Positions 9,329-17,772 of a stretch of DNA of 64,000 nt are shown here, in pieces. The translations under genes and the position numbers were made by a program. This stretch comes from Adlercreutzia murintestinalis (GTDB taxonomy: Bacteria > Actinomycetota > Coriobacteriia > Coriobacteriales > Eggerthellaceae): positions 1 through 64,000 of the forward strand of contig NZ_CALPCC010000009.1 in assembly GCF_943192905.1 (NCBI RefSeq), written 5' to 3'. Within the stretch, counting starts at the first letter, position 1; the number at the start of each line of letters is the position of its first letter. The notes under the pieces were generated by a model. The model had not been told where the DNA came from, searched no databases, and worked only from the letters and a program-made list of their open reading frames with translations.

Positions 9329-10328
9329 GCGTCTAGGCAGCCGCAGCACCCGGCGTCCCGCGCCGAGCAGCCGTGCGAGTTCGCGCAGTGTGGCCGCAAG
9401 TCGTTCGGCGCGCCTGAACCGGAGTGCGAGCGTGCCTGTGGGCAGAGTGCATGCAACCGGGGGGCGCAGCATCGCCGACATCAACAAGCAAGCTGATCGT
9501 GCCGAGCGTGACAAGCGCCGCGCCCAGTCCATGCAGCGGGCTGCGAAGGCAACCCGTCGACCGCTTCTCATCGTGGGCATCGTCATCGGTGCCATCATCG
9601 CGGTGCTGCTAGCGCTGTTCGTGGTTTCGCGCACCGATGCTTTTACGATCGAAGAGGTTACCTTCACGGGCGCCGACCACCTCACCTACGAAGAGGCCAC
9701 CGCGCTTGTTTCCATTCCGGCGGGCACGACGCTGCTCAATGTGGATGCGGGCAGTATCGAGGCGAGCCTGATGCGTGACTCGTGGGTGCAAGGCGTAGAG
9801 GTGAAGCGCGTGTTCCCCTCTACGTTGGAAGTGGTGGTCACCGAGCGCGAAGTGGCAGCCATCGTCGAGATTCCGATGGGTACGAAGCAGACCATTCAGA
9901 ACTGGGCTATCAGCCCCGAGGGCATTTGGATCATGGCTATACCCAACAAGGATTCGGAGGTAGGGCAAAAGATCAGTCCGCGCATCTACGAGGATGTGGA
10001 GAACGTGATCCATATCACGGGGGTAGAGGTGGGGCTGGTGCCTGAGATGGGCACCGAATGCACCGACGCGAATGTGAACAATGCGCTCAAGATCATCACG
10101 GGTCTGACCACCGAGCTGGCCGACCAGATCAAATCGGTGACCGCTGCTGACCCTGACTCAACGGTGGTCACCTTGAAGAACAACATCGAGATTTCGTTTG
10201 GGCGCGCCGATAACATCCGCGAGAAGGAGCGGGTGTGCCTGGACATCATGAAGAACAACCCAACGGTGGTGAAGATAAACGTGCGCGTCGTCGAGCGCCC
10301 CACCTGGAAGCTGGTCGGCAGTTCTTAG
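9276..10328 (+). CDS. ftsQ: Cell division protein FtsQ/DivIB (POTRA domain)
   Basis: FtsQ is a bitopic divisome protein linking early and late division proteins. The 350-residue product has a long basic, Ser/Arg-rich cytoplasmic tail (about 1-90), one membrane helix (LLIVGIVIGAIIAVLLALFV, about 93-112) and a POTRA domain starting FTIEEVTFTGADHLTYEEAT. The FtsQ/DivIB domain follows (WVQGVEVKRVFPSTLEVVVT). It overlaps the murB end; ATG 9276 and ATG 9282 are both possible starts. The unusually long basic tail is seen in some actinobacteria. ftsA/ftsZ do not follow; the infC operon does. Confidence 0.9.
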   Translation: MPMARNLRQKSGSSDSNRRLGSRSTRRPAPSSRASSRSVAASRSARLNRSASVPVGRVHATGGRSIADINKQADRAERDKRRAQSMQRAAKATRRPLLIVGIVIGAIIAVLLALFVVSRTDAFTIEEVTFTGADHLTYEEATALVSIPAGTTLLNVDAGSIEASLMRDSWVQGVEVKRVFPSTLEVVVTEREVAAIVEIPMGTKQTIQNWAISPEGIWIMAIPNKDSEVGQKISPRIYEDVENVIHITGVEVGLVPEMGTECTDANVNNALKIITGLTTELADQIKSVTAADPDSTVVTLKNNIEISFGRADNIREKERVCLDIMKNNPTVVKINVRVVERPTWKLVGSS

Positions 10329-10330
10329 GC

Positions 10331-10359
10331 TTGCATCGCACCGGGGCATACCGTACAAT
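10331..10359 (+). promoter_or_regulatory. Promoter of the infC-rpmI-rplT operon
   Basis: A -35 TTGCAT (10331-10336) and -10 TACAAT (10354-10359) are separated by 17 bp, starting three bases after the ftsQ stop. This predicts a transcript with a leader of about 175 bases before infC. Confidence 0.65.
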
Positions 10360-10471
10360 AGCAAAGCTGTTTTCAAGCGAGGACACGTGTCCTCCACCTG
10401 TTTCGGCGCCATGTGTTGCTGATGGGTTGCATGAATAGACCAGGGTGATACGTCCCTTTCTTTGATTGTGG

Positions 10472-10507
10472 CCCGTTGTGCTGTGCATGCGCAACGGGTT
10501 TTGTTTT
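10472..10507 (+). terminator. Attenuator-like terminator in the infC leader
   Basis: The arms CCCGTTGTGC (10472-10481) and GCGCAACGGG (10489-10498) form a 10-bp stem with one G-U pair and loop TGTGCAT, followed by TTTTGTTTT. It lies between the promoter and the infC RBS, so it would cut transcription before the operon unless read through. A palindrome GGACACGTGTCC (10380-10391) lies earlier in the leader. Leader control of infC-rpmI-rplT by L20 is known in Bacillus; whether this leader binds L20 cannot be seen. Confidence 0.65.
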
Positions 10508-10541
10508 GCGCGCGAGACGCGCACGTAAGGAGGTGAGCGCG

Positions 10542-11108
10542 ATAGCCGCTCAAGAGCCAAGGCTCAACGAACAGATCACTATCGACACCTGCCGTTTGGT
10601 CGACTTCGATGGCAACCAGATGGGCGTCTACCCCATCGAGCAAGCTCAGAGCATCGCGGATGCTGCTGGGCTGGATCTGGTGGAGATCGCCCCGAATGCG
10701 GATCCGCCGGTTTGCCGGGTGATGGATTACGGTAAATTCAAGTACGATCAAGCCATCAAAGCCAAGCAGGCGCGCAAGAACCAGTCCAAGATCGAGATCA
10801 AGGAGATGAAGTTCCGTCCCAAGATCGACATCGGCGACTACACCACCAAGAAGAAGCACGTGCTGCGCTTCTTGGACGCGGGCAATAAGGTGAAGATCAC
10901 CATCATGTTCCGCGGACGCGAAATGGCACATCCCGAACAGGGGCTCTCTATTTTGGAGCGCTTGGCGGACGATCTGAAAGATGTGGCCGTTATCGAGAAC
11001 CAACCCAAGATGGAAGGACGCAACATGCATATGCTGATCGCGCCGCTTCCGCAGACAGCGAAGAAGAAGAAAGAAGAGACAGAGAAGGGGGATGCCGACC
11101 ATGCCTAA
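10542..11108 (+). CDS. infC: Translation initiation factor IF-3, probable ATA start
   Basis: IF-3 binds the 30S subunit and checks start codons and initiator tRNA. The 188-residue protein begins with the usual RLNEQIT stretch and has both IF-3 domains: [16 protein letters not shown] in the N domain, then a basic linker, then [14 protein letters not shown] at the end. The start is decided by a perfect AAGGAGG at 10527-10533: eight bases on lies ATA 10542. The in-frame GTG at 10533 overlaps this RBS and so would have none of its own. Rare AUU/AUC/AUA starts are a known feature of infC used for self-control. It overlaps rpmI by 8 bases. Confidence 0.92.
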   Translation: MAAQEPRLNEQITIDTCRLVDFDGNQMGVYPIEQAQSIADAAGLDLVEIAPNADPPVCRVMDYGKFKYDQAIKAKQARKNQSKIEIKEMKFRPKIDIGDYTTKKKHVLRFLDAGNKVKITIMFRGREMAHPEQGLSILERLADDLKDVAVIENQPKMEGRNMHMLIAPLPQTAKKKKEETEKGDADHA

Positions 11109-11298
11109 GATGAAGACGCATCGCGGCACAGCCAAACGCTTCCGCGTGACCGGCAGCGGTAAGATCATGCGCGCGAAGGCATACAAGAGCCACATCATGA
11201 CCAAGAAGAGCCAGAAGCGCAAGCGCAATTTCCGTCACGAGACCGAAGTGTCCAAGGCCGACTACAAAGTGGTCGCGCGCGACTTGGGCCTTCGCTAG
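11101..11298 (+). CDS. rpmI: 50S ribosomal protein L35
   Basis: The 65-residue product begins [20 protein letters not shown], the highly conserved L35 N-terminus, and is strongly basic. The start ATG 11101 overlaps the infC stop by 8 bases, with GAAGGGGGATG as RBS inside infC. An in-frame ATG-like upstream start exists but would add three residues absent from the family. It is part of the conserved infC-rpmI-rplT operon. Confidence 0.97.
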   Translation: MPKMKTHRGTAKRFRVTGSGKIMRAKAYKSHIMTKKSQKRKRNFRHETEVSKADYKVVARDLGLR

Positions 11299-11311
11299 GA
11301 GGTAAGAGCAC

Positions 11312-11671
11312 ATGGCACGAGTGAAAAGAAGCGTCCACGCGCGCAAGAAGCGTCGCGAGATACTGAAGAAGGCACGTGGCTACTACGGTGCGAAATCGCG
11401 TTCGTATCGCGCTGCGAAGGAGCAGGTCCGCCACTCCATGCAGTACATGTATCGCGATCGCCGCAATAAGAAGCGCGATATCCGTCGTCTATGGATCACG
11501 CGCATCAATGCAGCTGCGCGTCTGAACGGCATGAGCTACAGCGTGTTCATGAATGGCGTGAAGAAAGCTGGCATTGAGCTCGATCGTAAGGTGCTCGCCG
11601 ATATGGCTGTGAACGATCCGCAGGCGTTCTCTGCGGTTGTCGAGGCGGCCAAGAAGGCGGTCGCTGCGTAG
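11312..11671 (+). CDS. rplT: 50S ribosomal protein L20
   Basis: The 119-residue basic protein starts [19 protein letters not shown] and has the family hallmarks [19 protein letters not shown] and [21 protein letters not shown]20 is an early 50S assembly protein and, in several bacteria, a repressor of its own operon. The RBS TAGGAGGTAAGAG begins at the rpmI stop. The operon ends in a terminator at 11733-11768. Confidence 0.97.
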   Translation: MARVKRSVHARKKRREILKKARGYYGAKSRSYRAAKEQVRHSMQYMYRDRRNKKRDIRRLWITRINAAARLNGMSYSVFMNGVKKAGIELDRKVLADMAVNDPQAFSAVVEAAKKAVAA

Positions 11672-11732
11672 GCCATTCCTACGTAGGCATTCCAAAAATG
11701 GCGCCCTCTCGAAGCGAAGGGGCGAAGAGAGA

Positions 11733-11768
11733 AGATGGTTCATGCGTTTGCGGGGGCCATCTTTTTTT
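11733..11768 (+). terminator. Rho-independent terminator after rplT
   Basis: AGATGG (11733-11738) pairs with CCATCT (11757-11762) and is followed by seven T. It lies between rplT and the oppositely oriented gene ending at 11834. Confidence 0.7.
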
Positions 11769-11833
11769 GTGGACGGATGATTCGCGTTCTTATTCGCTTC
11801 GAGCGCTTCTCGGCTTCGAGCGTCTTTGAGTTT

Positions 11834-13381
11834 CTAACGCTTCTTGCTGTCGTGCTCGAGCTTCTGCGCACGCTGCTGCAGATCGTCGAGGGTGGCGGAC
11901 ATCTCTTCGATAGGGGTGTGGTTGATGTTGCGCGGGAGCTGCTCCATATCCTGCGCTGCCTCTGCGATATCGTCGGACGGCGCTTCCTTATCCTCTTCGC
12001 GCGCCTGTGCGGTCCAGAAGGGAGGACGATTGAAAGCGCGCCGCCAAATGAGCAATGCAACACCCAGCAGCAAGAGGGGCACTGCTACCATCCAAACACC
12101 GTTGTACAGCTCAAGTCCGGCGAGCACGCAGAGCATCATCAGGCTGACCGCCCACATCATGCGGCTGCGCCGGATCAGTCCGATGGCGCATACTACGAGC
12201 AGCACACCGCCTGATATCAGTCCCGGGCCGATCAAAACGTTACCCAGGTTGATGAACTGCGTGAGTATCTCGTAGGGCGCCAATGCTTGCGCGACGATGG
12301 CAAGGGCGATGTTCACAACGCCAAGCAGCAGCATCAGGGTGCCCAGGATCCAGGCCGTATCCTTCATCTTCTGATCGGGGCCAGCGCTCTTCTTCTGTTT
12401 GAAGAAGCCGCTTTGGCTGAGCATAAGGGCGCCGATGACGAAGGGGATCCACAGCATGATGCCGCGATAGACCAGCGCGATGGCCGCTGCGGTGGTGGCG
12501 CTGGATCCATTGGCGGTCAGGATGATAGCGATGGCTGCCTCGGTAACGCCGATGCCTTGAGGGGTAGGCGAGAGCATGATGGTGACGATAGCGAGCGCGA
12601 AGGCTGCGACCAGCGGTGCGATCTGGGTGTAGCCGAACGCGAAGCCGATGCAGATGAGGCAGGACATGTTGAGCACGGCGGACAGCGATGCCCACGCGAT
12701 GGTGTAGACCACGCCCATGGGATTGTGCGCGAGCAAGCGCGACGAATCGATGAACTGATCGGCGGTGGAGGTGCCCCAGGCGGCGCGGAGGTGCTTCTTG
12801 AAGAAATGACCAGCCCAGTTGATGATGCGCTCGATGCGCGTGAGCAACCAGTAGAGCGCATCGGGCTTGTAGTAGCCCACTACGAAGCAGGCGGTTTGCC
12901 CGAACAGCACACCGGCAAGCGCGAGGAAGCCCACCAAGATGATGTAGTTCATGCTGTCCGAGATGATCATGACCGTGGTGCCGATGATAGCGATCACGAA
13001 CACGGCGGCGAAAAACCCGATCTGGCTGAGCAGGCCGCCGCCGGTGGCGGTGCCGAGGCTGGCCCCTTTGCGATGCGCATCGTCGATGATGAAGGCCAGG
13101 CCGGTAGCACCGCTGAACAGGCAGAACGTGTTGATGAACACCAAGCTGAAGATGAGCACGACGTTGTGCCCGAACCCGGTTTTGAAGCCCACTGCTTCAA
13201 AGGCAGCGTCGTAGCTAGCCGCTTGCGTGAGGTGGCGCAGCACCATCAAGACGACCGCGATGATCAGCGGAATGACAGCGCCTGTGCCGATGATGTCGAT
13301 GAAGTCGAAGACAAGATCAGCGTTGCCCATGAAGAAGGTAACTGCCAGAATGGCCACTAATATGAGCAGCGCCTTCTTCAA
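11834..13381 (-). CDS. Lysylphosphatidylglycerol-synthase-type integral membrane protein (flippase-like)
   Basis: The 515-residue protein has 10 or more hydrophobic helices and the conserved motif SPTPQGIGVTEAAI of the LPG_synthase_TM family (the membrane half of MprF; also UPF0104). It lacks the cytoplasmic aminoacyl-transferase domain of MprF, so it is more likely a lipid or polyprenyl-linked-substrate flippase. The C-terminus is a charged cytosolic tail of about 70 residues ending in a coiled-coil-like stretch. It follows a glycosyltransferase on the same strand with a 20-base gap, suggesting a joint role in making and moving a glycolipid. Substrate unknown. Confidence 0.8.
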   Translation of the reverse strand: MKKALLILVAILAVTFFMGNADLVFDFIDIIGTGAVIPLIIAVVLMVLRHLTQAASYDAAFEAVGFKTGFGHNVVLIFSLVFINTFCLFSGATGLAFIIDDAHRKGASLGTATGGGLLSQIGFFAAVFVIAIIGTTVMIISDSMNYIILVGFLALAGVLFGQTACFVVGYYKPDALYWLLTRIERIINWAGHFFKKHLRAAWGTSTADQFIDSSRLLAHNPMGVVYTIAWASLSAVLNMSCLICIGFAFGYTQIAPLVAAFALAIVTIMLSPTPQGIGVTEAAIAIILTANGSSATTAAAIALVYRGIMLWIPFVIGALMLSQSGFFKQKKSAGPDQKMKDTAWILGTLMLLLGVVNIALAIVAQALAPYEILTQFINLGNVLIGPGLISGGVLLVVCAIGLIRRSRMMWAVSLMMLCVLAGLELYNGVWMVAVPLLLLGVALLIWRRAFNRPPFWTAQAREEDKEAPSDDIAEAAQDMEQLPRNINHTPIEEMSATLDDLQQRAQKLEHDSKKR

Positions 13382-13401
13382 GAGAACAGTTGCCTTCCTG
13401 T

Positions 13402-14421
13402 CTAGTTGAAGTTGAACATCTTCCGACCGATATTGTACCCGGTTATGCCCGCACGCGCTCCGAGACGGGTGGGGATGTTCGATCCGATGACCAGCGGGTG
13501 GCGCTTCACGCGACGGAAGAGCTGCGGGCTATGGAAGTGGAGGTAATCCCACATATCGGCGAGCTTTTGGTCGTCTTCGGGCGTGTTGCGCATGCGCAGG
13601 AAGATAGCGCACACGCAGATCATGAGCGCCATATGATTGCTCATGTAGCGGAACAGCTTCGCATCGGGCGCATCGTCGGGCAGATGCACCGAATCGATCA
13701 TCTTGCGGGTCACGCGAAGGTGTTGGTCAATGCGCTCGAGCATGATATCGACGCCAACGCTTTGGCCTTCGCGCCCGATGTAGTACCGATAGACGTCCAG
13801 ATCGAAATAGCGGATGCTCTTCACGTGGGGCAGGGGAATGTACACGTAGAGGTTGTCCACGTAAAAGCAGTTCTCGGGCAGACGCAGCCCGATATCCTTC
13901 AGAAGCTGCGTGCGATAGATGACGGCATGCATGTGCAGGTACTGCACCATGTTGAACCGGCCTAGGTCGTGCCAGGTTATCTCGCGGTCGGTGGGGTAGG
14001 TGTTGCGGTGATCCATCACCGTGCGCGTATCCTCGTGTATCTTTTCGTAGACGTAGTTGGTGACCACCAGATCGGTGGGCGCGGTTCGCGTGCGCTGCTC
14101 GCGCAGGTAGTCCATGACGGGCGCCATGGCATCCTCGTTGAGCCAATCGTCGGAATCGACCACTTTGAAATACAGGCCATGTGCAGCATCGAGCCCTGCG
14201 TTGACGGCGCTTCCATGGCCACCGTTCGGCTTGTGGATGACCTGAACCGTTTCGGGCATCTCTGCGGCCCAGCCATCGGCGACGCGCGCGGTGTCGTCGG
14301 TGGAGCCGTCGTCCACGATGATCACCTCGATATCGTCGCCGCACAGTAACAGGGACGATATACACGTATTCATGTATTCCGCCGAATTGTAGCAGGGGAC
14401 TATAAAAGATATCGTTTTCAC
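13402..14421 (-). CDS. Family 2 glycosyltransferase
   Basis: GT-A type transferase, 339 residues from the GTG chosen here. The N-terminal ISFIVPCYNSAEYMN nucleotide-binding strand is followed by EVIIVDDGSTDDT, and the metal-binding motif appears as KVVDSDDWLNEDAM. The C-terminal half is helical and charged without membrane helices. An upstream ATG at 14460 exists, but a TAGAAT -10 (14434 down to 14429) lies inside that extension and ends seven bases before GTG 14421, so the transcript probably starts at the GTG (leaderless). It is likely in one operon with the flippase-like gene downstream. The sugar donor cannot be read from sequence. Confidence 0.85.
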   Translation of the reverse strand: MKTISFIVPCYNSAEYMNTCISSLLLCGDDIEVIIVDDGSTDDTARVADGWAAEMPETVQVIHKPNGGHGSAVNAGLDAAHGLYFKVVDSDDWLNEDAMAPVMDYLREQRTRTAPTDLVVTNYVYEKIHEDTRTVMDHRNTYPTDREITWHDLGRFNMVQYLHMHAVIYRTQLLKDIGLRLPENCFYVDNLYVYIPLPHVKSIRYFDLDVYRYYIGREGQSVGVDIMLERIDQHLRVTRKMIDSVHLPDDAPDAKLFRYMSNHMALMICVCAIFLRMRNTPEDDQKLADMWDYLHFHSPQLFRRVKRHPLVIGSNIPTRLGARAGITGYNIGRKMFNFN

Positions 14422-14428
14422 AGTACTG

Positions 14429-14434
14429 ATTCTA
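14429..14434 (-). promoter_or_regulatory. -10 element for leaderless glycosyltransferase mRNA
   Basis: On the minus strand TAGAAT ends seven bases before the GTG start of the glycosyltransferase at 14421, placing the transcription start at the start codon. A -35 is not obvious. It faces the divergent TATAAT at 14506-14511. Confidence 0.45.
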
Positions 14435-14505
14435 CCATGGTCGCGGATCGCATGCGACACGCGCGCCTTACAATATAAAACGCGGCAGTTGCGCTCGGCC
14501 TAGGG

Positions 14506-14511
14506 TATAAT
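14506..14511 (+). promoter_or_regulatory. -10 element for leaderless GtrB-like gene
   Basis: A perfect TATAAT ends eight bases before ATG 14520. There is no room for a Shine-Dalgarno sequence in the transcript, so translation would be leaderless, which is common in actinobacteria. Confidence 0.55.
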
Positions 14512-14519
14512 CTGACACT

Positions 14520-15482
14520 ATGACAGGTCAGGTGACAGAGCAGGCGCTACGTGGCGCAGGGGTTGCGGTGCTGATCCCGTGCTATAACGAGGCGCTCACC
14601 ATCGGCAAGGTGGTCGATGATTTCCGCGCTGCGCTGCCCGAGGCTGATATTTACGTGTACGACAACAATTCCACCGACGATACGGCGGCCATTGCGGCTG
14701 AGCATGGGGCGCTGGTGCGCTTCGAGCCGCGGCAAGGTAAAGGCTATGTGGTGCGCCAGATGTTCCGTGAGATCGAGGCGGACTATTACGTGATGGTGGA
14801 TGGTGACGACACCTACCCAGCCGATGCCGCCCCCGCGCTGATCGCGCCTCTGGTGTATGGTCGTGCCGATATGACAGTGGGCGACCGCCTTTCCAATGGT
14901 AGCTATGGCGAAGAGAACGATCGGGCCTTCCATGGCTTTGGCAACGATTTGGTTCGGTGGCTGATCAAGGTGATCTACGGGTATTCCTTCGATGACGTCA
15001 TGACGGGCTATCGCGCGTTCAATCGGGTGTTCGTCAAGACCATGCCCGTGGTCAGCGAAGGGTTCCAGATCGAGACGGAACTATCCATCCATGCGGTGGA
15101 CAAGCGCTGGCGCATTACCGATGTGCCCATCGATTATCGCGACCGGCCCGAGGGAAGTTACTCGAAGCTGTCCACGTTCGGCGATGGGGCGAAGGTGCTG
15201 GCTGCCATCGCAAGCCTCTTCAAGGACTACAAGCCCATGGCGTTTTTCGGGTGGCTGGCTGCCCTCTTCTTCATTTTGGGTTTGATCGCGGGCATTCCGG
15301 TGATAGCCGAGTTCACCATGACGCATCTGGTCGAGCGGTTCCCCACGGCTATTCTTGCTATGGGGCTCGTTACGCTGGGGGCGTTGTCGTTCACGGCGGG
15401 ACTCATTCTTGATACGGTGGCGAAGAACAACCGCAAGCAGTGGGAACTGACGGTGTATGAGGTCTACGACCAGCAACGTTGA
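14520..15482 (+). CDS. Family 2 glycosyltransferase with two membrane helices (GtrB/DPM-like)
   Basis: The 320-residue protein resembles polyprenyl-phosphate sugar synthases (dolichyl-phosphate mannose synthase, GtrB). An N-terminal GT-A domain shows VLIPCYNEALTIGKVV, DIYVYDNNSTDDT and YVMVDGDDTYPAD, and GYRAFNR is typical of the family. Two C-terminal hydrophobic helices (about 235-260 and 268-295) anchor it. Such enzymes move a sugar from UDP- or GDP-sugar to undecaprenyl phosphate at the inner membrane face. The neighbouring divergent glycosyltransferase/flippase pair fits a shared glycolipid or wall-glycan pathway. It lacks an RBS (see the -10 at 14506). Confidence 0.85.
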   Translation: MTGQVTEQALRGAGVAVLIPCYNEALTIGKVVDDFRAALPEADIYVYDNNSTDDTAAIAAEHGALVRFEPRQGKGYVVRQMFREIEADYYVMVDGDDTYPADAAPALIAPLVYGRADMTVGDRLSNGSYGEENDRAFHGFGNDLVRWLIKVIYGYSFDDVMTGYRAFNRVFVKTMPVVSEGFQIETELSIHAVDKRWRITDVPIDYRDRPEGSYSKLSTFGDGAKVLAAIASLFKDYKPMAFFGWLAALFFILGLIAGIPVIAEFTMTHLVERFPTAILAMGLVTLGALSFTAGLILDTVAKNNRKQWELTVYEVYDQQR

Positions 15483-15525
15483 TGCTGGTGTGGGCGCATG
15501 TGGCATTGCCGCATGCGAGGAGCAG

Positions 15526-15588
15526 CGGCGGGATACAAGATTGTCGGTGTTGCCCTAGCCGGAAGCACCCGCAGACATGATCCCGCCG
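15526..15588 (+). ncRNA. Unassigned structured element before tRNA-Ser
   Basis: Perfect 9-bp arms CGGCGGGAT (15526-15534) and ATCCCGCCG (15580-15588) enclose 45 bases with inner pairing potential (GCC GGAA GC region). It ends in TGGTTTTAA, a weak T run. It could be the terminator of the preceding gene or a small RNA. I compared it by eye with SRP RNA (GGAAGCA-like loop) and did not find the full SRP core. Confidence 0.3.
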
Positions 15589-15686
15589 TGGTTTTAATGA
15601 TAATCGTTAGATAAACCAATACGTAAACGTCCGTTTACAAGTGCCCATATCCGTTACTGTTATGTTATCCTGAGCACGTCTTATGC

Positions 15687-15774
15687 GGAGGCGTGGCCGA
15701 GCGGTTGAAGGCAGCAGTCTTGAAAACTGCCGTGCCGAAAGGTACCCGGGGTTCGAATCCCTGCGCCTCCGCCA
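15687..15774 (+). tRNA. tRNA-Ser (anticodon TGA)
   Basis: The acceptor arms GGAGGCG / CGCCTCC, discriminator G and encoded CCA bound an 88-base tRNA. The anticodon stem GCAGT/ACTGC has loop CTTGAAA (anticodon TGA). A long variable arm (GTGCCGAAAGGTAC) and the GGTTCGAATCC T arm fit a class II serine tRNA. Confidence 0.96.
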
Positions 15775-15957
15775 TCTCGTACCGAACGAACCATCGCCGA
15801 ATCGTCGTGTCCAGAGCGCCAGCTTGAGGCGGTTGCGATCGGCGGCATTCGGGTGATGCTGCAGCGGTATTCAAGTGATGCGGCGGTGACGCTCGGACGG
15901 TCGGCAGCGCTCAGGCCATGCGAGTGCACGCGTGCTGGGCGCACCGGGGCAGATGGC

Positions 15958-16200
15958 TCAGCTGATATCGTCGGGGTCGAAGGGGATCCCATCGCGGTCG
16001 CAGCGCATTTGATGGCGGCGCAGCATGCACACGCTGGCGATGCCGCCGGCCGGGTTCAGATGATTGCTCTTATACCCGCAGTTTCCGTATCCGCTGCAAC
16101 TGCGGCATTTGATGTCGTTCAGCTCGAACCCATCCAGCACATCAGCGGTGAGAGTGCGCAAGCCGCCTCGTGCTGCAGGTCGTTTCGGTGCGTCAGCCAT
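15958..16200 (-). CDS. Small cysteine-rich protein downstream of citrate synthase
   Basis: The 80-residue protein starts at ATG 16200, with GAGAGGAAG lying in the end of the citrate synthase gene, two bases from its stop. Five cysteines are spaced CRSCSGYGNC then VC and RC, suggesting a metal- or Fe-S-binding fold; the C-terminus is acidic (DGIPFDPDDIS). A longer frame upstream overlaps citrate synthase and is less likely. The tight spacing implies cotranslation with citrate synthase. I do not recognise the family. Confidence 0.65.
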   Translation of the reverse strand: MADAPKRPAARGGLRTLTADVLDGFELNDIKCRSCSGYGNCGYKSNHLNPAGGIASVCMLRRHQMRCDRDGIPFDPDDIS

Positions 16201-16202
16201 GG

Positions 16203-17636
16203 TTACTTCCTCTCGTCGATGCATTGATAGATGCGCGGTGCTGCGCGCAAGCTGTTATAGGCGGGCCTGATGATGCGCTTTCCGCTGACGATCTCCTCGA
16301 AGCGATGCGCTGCCCAGCCCGCCATGCGCCCGCATGCGAACAGGGGTGTGTAGAGGTCCTCGGGAATGCCCATCATGGAATAGACGAAGCCCGAGTACAT
16401 ATCCACATTCGCGCAGAGCGTCTTCGAGATGCCGCGGCCCTCTGCCACCACCTGGGGCGCTATGCGCTCGATGGTTCGTAGGAGATCGAATTCGGCTTCA
16501 AATTCGGTTCCCTTCGCCAGGCGCTCCGCAAACCCCTTCAAGATGTTCGCACGTGGGTCTGACAAGGTATAGACCGCATGTCCCATGCCATACACCAAGC
16601 CGGTGCGATCGTAGGCCTCCTTCGCCACGATGCGTCGCAGGTAGTCGGCAACTTGACCTTCGTCCGACCAATCGGACACCTGGCGCTTGATCTCGTCTTG
16701 CATGGCGCGCACCTTGTGGTTCGCCCCGCCATGGCGATATCCCTTGAGCGCGCCGATGGCTGCTGCGTAGGCGCTGTAGGGATCGGTGTCGGCGCTGGTG
16801 AGCACGCGCGTGGCGAACGTGGAGTTGTTGCCGCCGCCGTGTTCGGCATGGATGCAGAGCATTATGTCGAGCATGCGGGCCTCGTCAGGCGTGAACGCGC
16901 GGTCGGGACGCAGCATGCTCAAGATGGTCTCGGCGGTGGACTGGCCTTCCACGAAGCGGTGCATGATCATGGATTCGTGGTTGAAACGCGCGCGCTTGCT
17001 GTAATACGACAGCACCATGATGCGCGGCAGGCGGCTCAGCAGCGAGAGCGCGGTGTGGATCTCGTGCTTGGCGGTGCGCTCTTCGGCGTGGTCGTCGTAG
17101 GCGTACAGCTTCAAGATGCTCTGAGCCAGCACGTTCATGATGTTGTGCGAGGCGGCGTTCATGAGCGTGCTGGCAGTGAAGCCATCAGGCAGTTCGCGCT
17201 GCGTGTCGATGACGCCGATGAACTCATCAAGGGCGTGCTGGGTGGGCAGATCTCCCATGAGCAGCAGATAGCAGAGTTCCTCGAACGCGAATCGGCGCTC
17301 GGCGCCTGCGGTGCCCAGAAGATCTGACAACTCGTAGCCGCGCAGCCGCAGCGAGCCTTCGGCTGGCACTTTGACGCCGTCGATCACGTTGTAGCCGATG
17401 ACCTGCGATATGTTGGTGATGCCTGCCACCACGCCGGTGCCATCCGCATTGCGCAGCCCCCGCTTCACGTCGGTGCCCTCATAGGCGGCAGCCGGAATGC
17501 GGTTCACGTCATCGAAGGTGTGGTAGAGCCCGACGCGGCGCGCCTCGTCGGGGCTGATCTGAATGGTATCGGCTTCGCCGACCTGCACGCGGCCGTCGTC
17601 ATCGGCGACTAGCGTCTCGTCAATTTCGATGGGCAT
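16203..17636 (-). CDS. gltA: Citrate synthase
   Basis: The enzyme condenses acetyl-CoA with oxaloacetate. The 477-residue protein has the catalytic histidines in HAEHGGGNNSTFATRV and GMGHAVYTLSDPRA and the catalytic aspartate in NVDMYSGFVY, followed by the CoA-site arginines in GRMAGWAAHR. The N-terminal 60 residues are somewhat longer than in compact type I enzymes. A methylcitrate synthase role is possible, but aconitase and isocitrate dehydrogenase in the same window favour glutamate/2-oxoglutarate supply. RBS AAAGGAGAGCC precedes ATG 17636. Confidence 0.92.
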   Translation of the reverse strand: MPIEIDETLVADDDGRVQVGEADTIQISPDEARRVGLYHTFDDVNRIPAAAYEGTDVKRGLRNADGTGVVAGITNISQVIGYNVIDGVKVPAEGSLRLRGYELSDLLGTAGAERRFAFEELCYLLLMGDLPTQHALDEFIGVIDTQRELPDGFTASTLMNAASHNIMNVLAQSILKLYAYDDHAEERTAKHEIHTALSLLSRLPRIMVLSYYSKRARFNHESMIMHRFVEGQSTAETILSMLRPDRAFTPDEARMLDIMLCIHAEHGGGNNSTFATRVLTSADTDPYSAYAAAIGALKGYRHGGANHKVRAMQDEIKRQVSDWSDEGQVADYLRRIVAKEAYDRTGLVYGMGHAVYTLSDPRANILKGFAERLAKGTEFEAEFDLLRTIERIAPQVVAEGRGISKTLCANVDMYSGFVYSMMGIPEDLYTPLFACGRMAGWAAHRFEEIVSGKRIIRPAYNSLRAAPRIYQCIDERK

Positions 17637-17725
17637 GGCTCTCCTTTGAAGTGTTTGGCTCTATTCTACTATGCTAGGCATTGTTCGCGCGCGGCTGGCT
17701 GGCGCGCTTTCGCACAAAAAAGGTG

Positions 17726-17754
17726 TTGACAGCAACGCGATCCTCGGGGAAAAT
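17726..17754 (+). promoter_or_regulatory. Promoter of tRNA-Arg
   Basis: A perfect -35 TTGACA (17726-17731) is followed after 17 bp by GAAAAT, about 18 bases before the tRNA 5' end. Confidence 0.6.
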
Positions 17755-17772
17755 AACTGTTGCTGAAATCGT

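Noticed and set aside
12287-13360. Long + strand frame opposite the LPG-synthase-type gene
   Set aside because: It is rich in His, Asp, Gly and Arg with no domain character, the usual antisense shadow of a GC-rich membrane-protein gene.
15526-15588. SRP RNA
   Set aside because: The GGAAGCA-like part is suggestive, but the matching left side of the symmetric loop (GTCAG type) is missing and the element is short.
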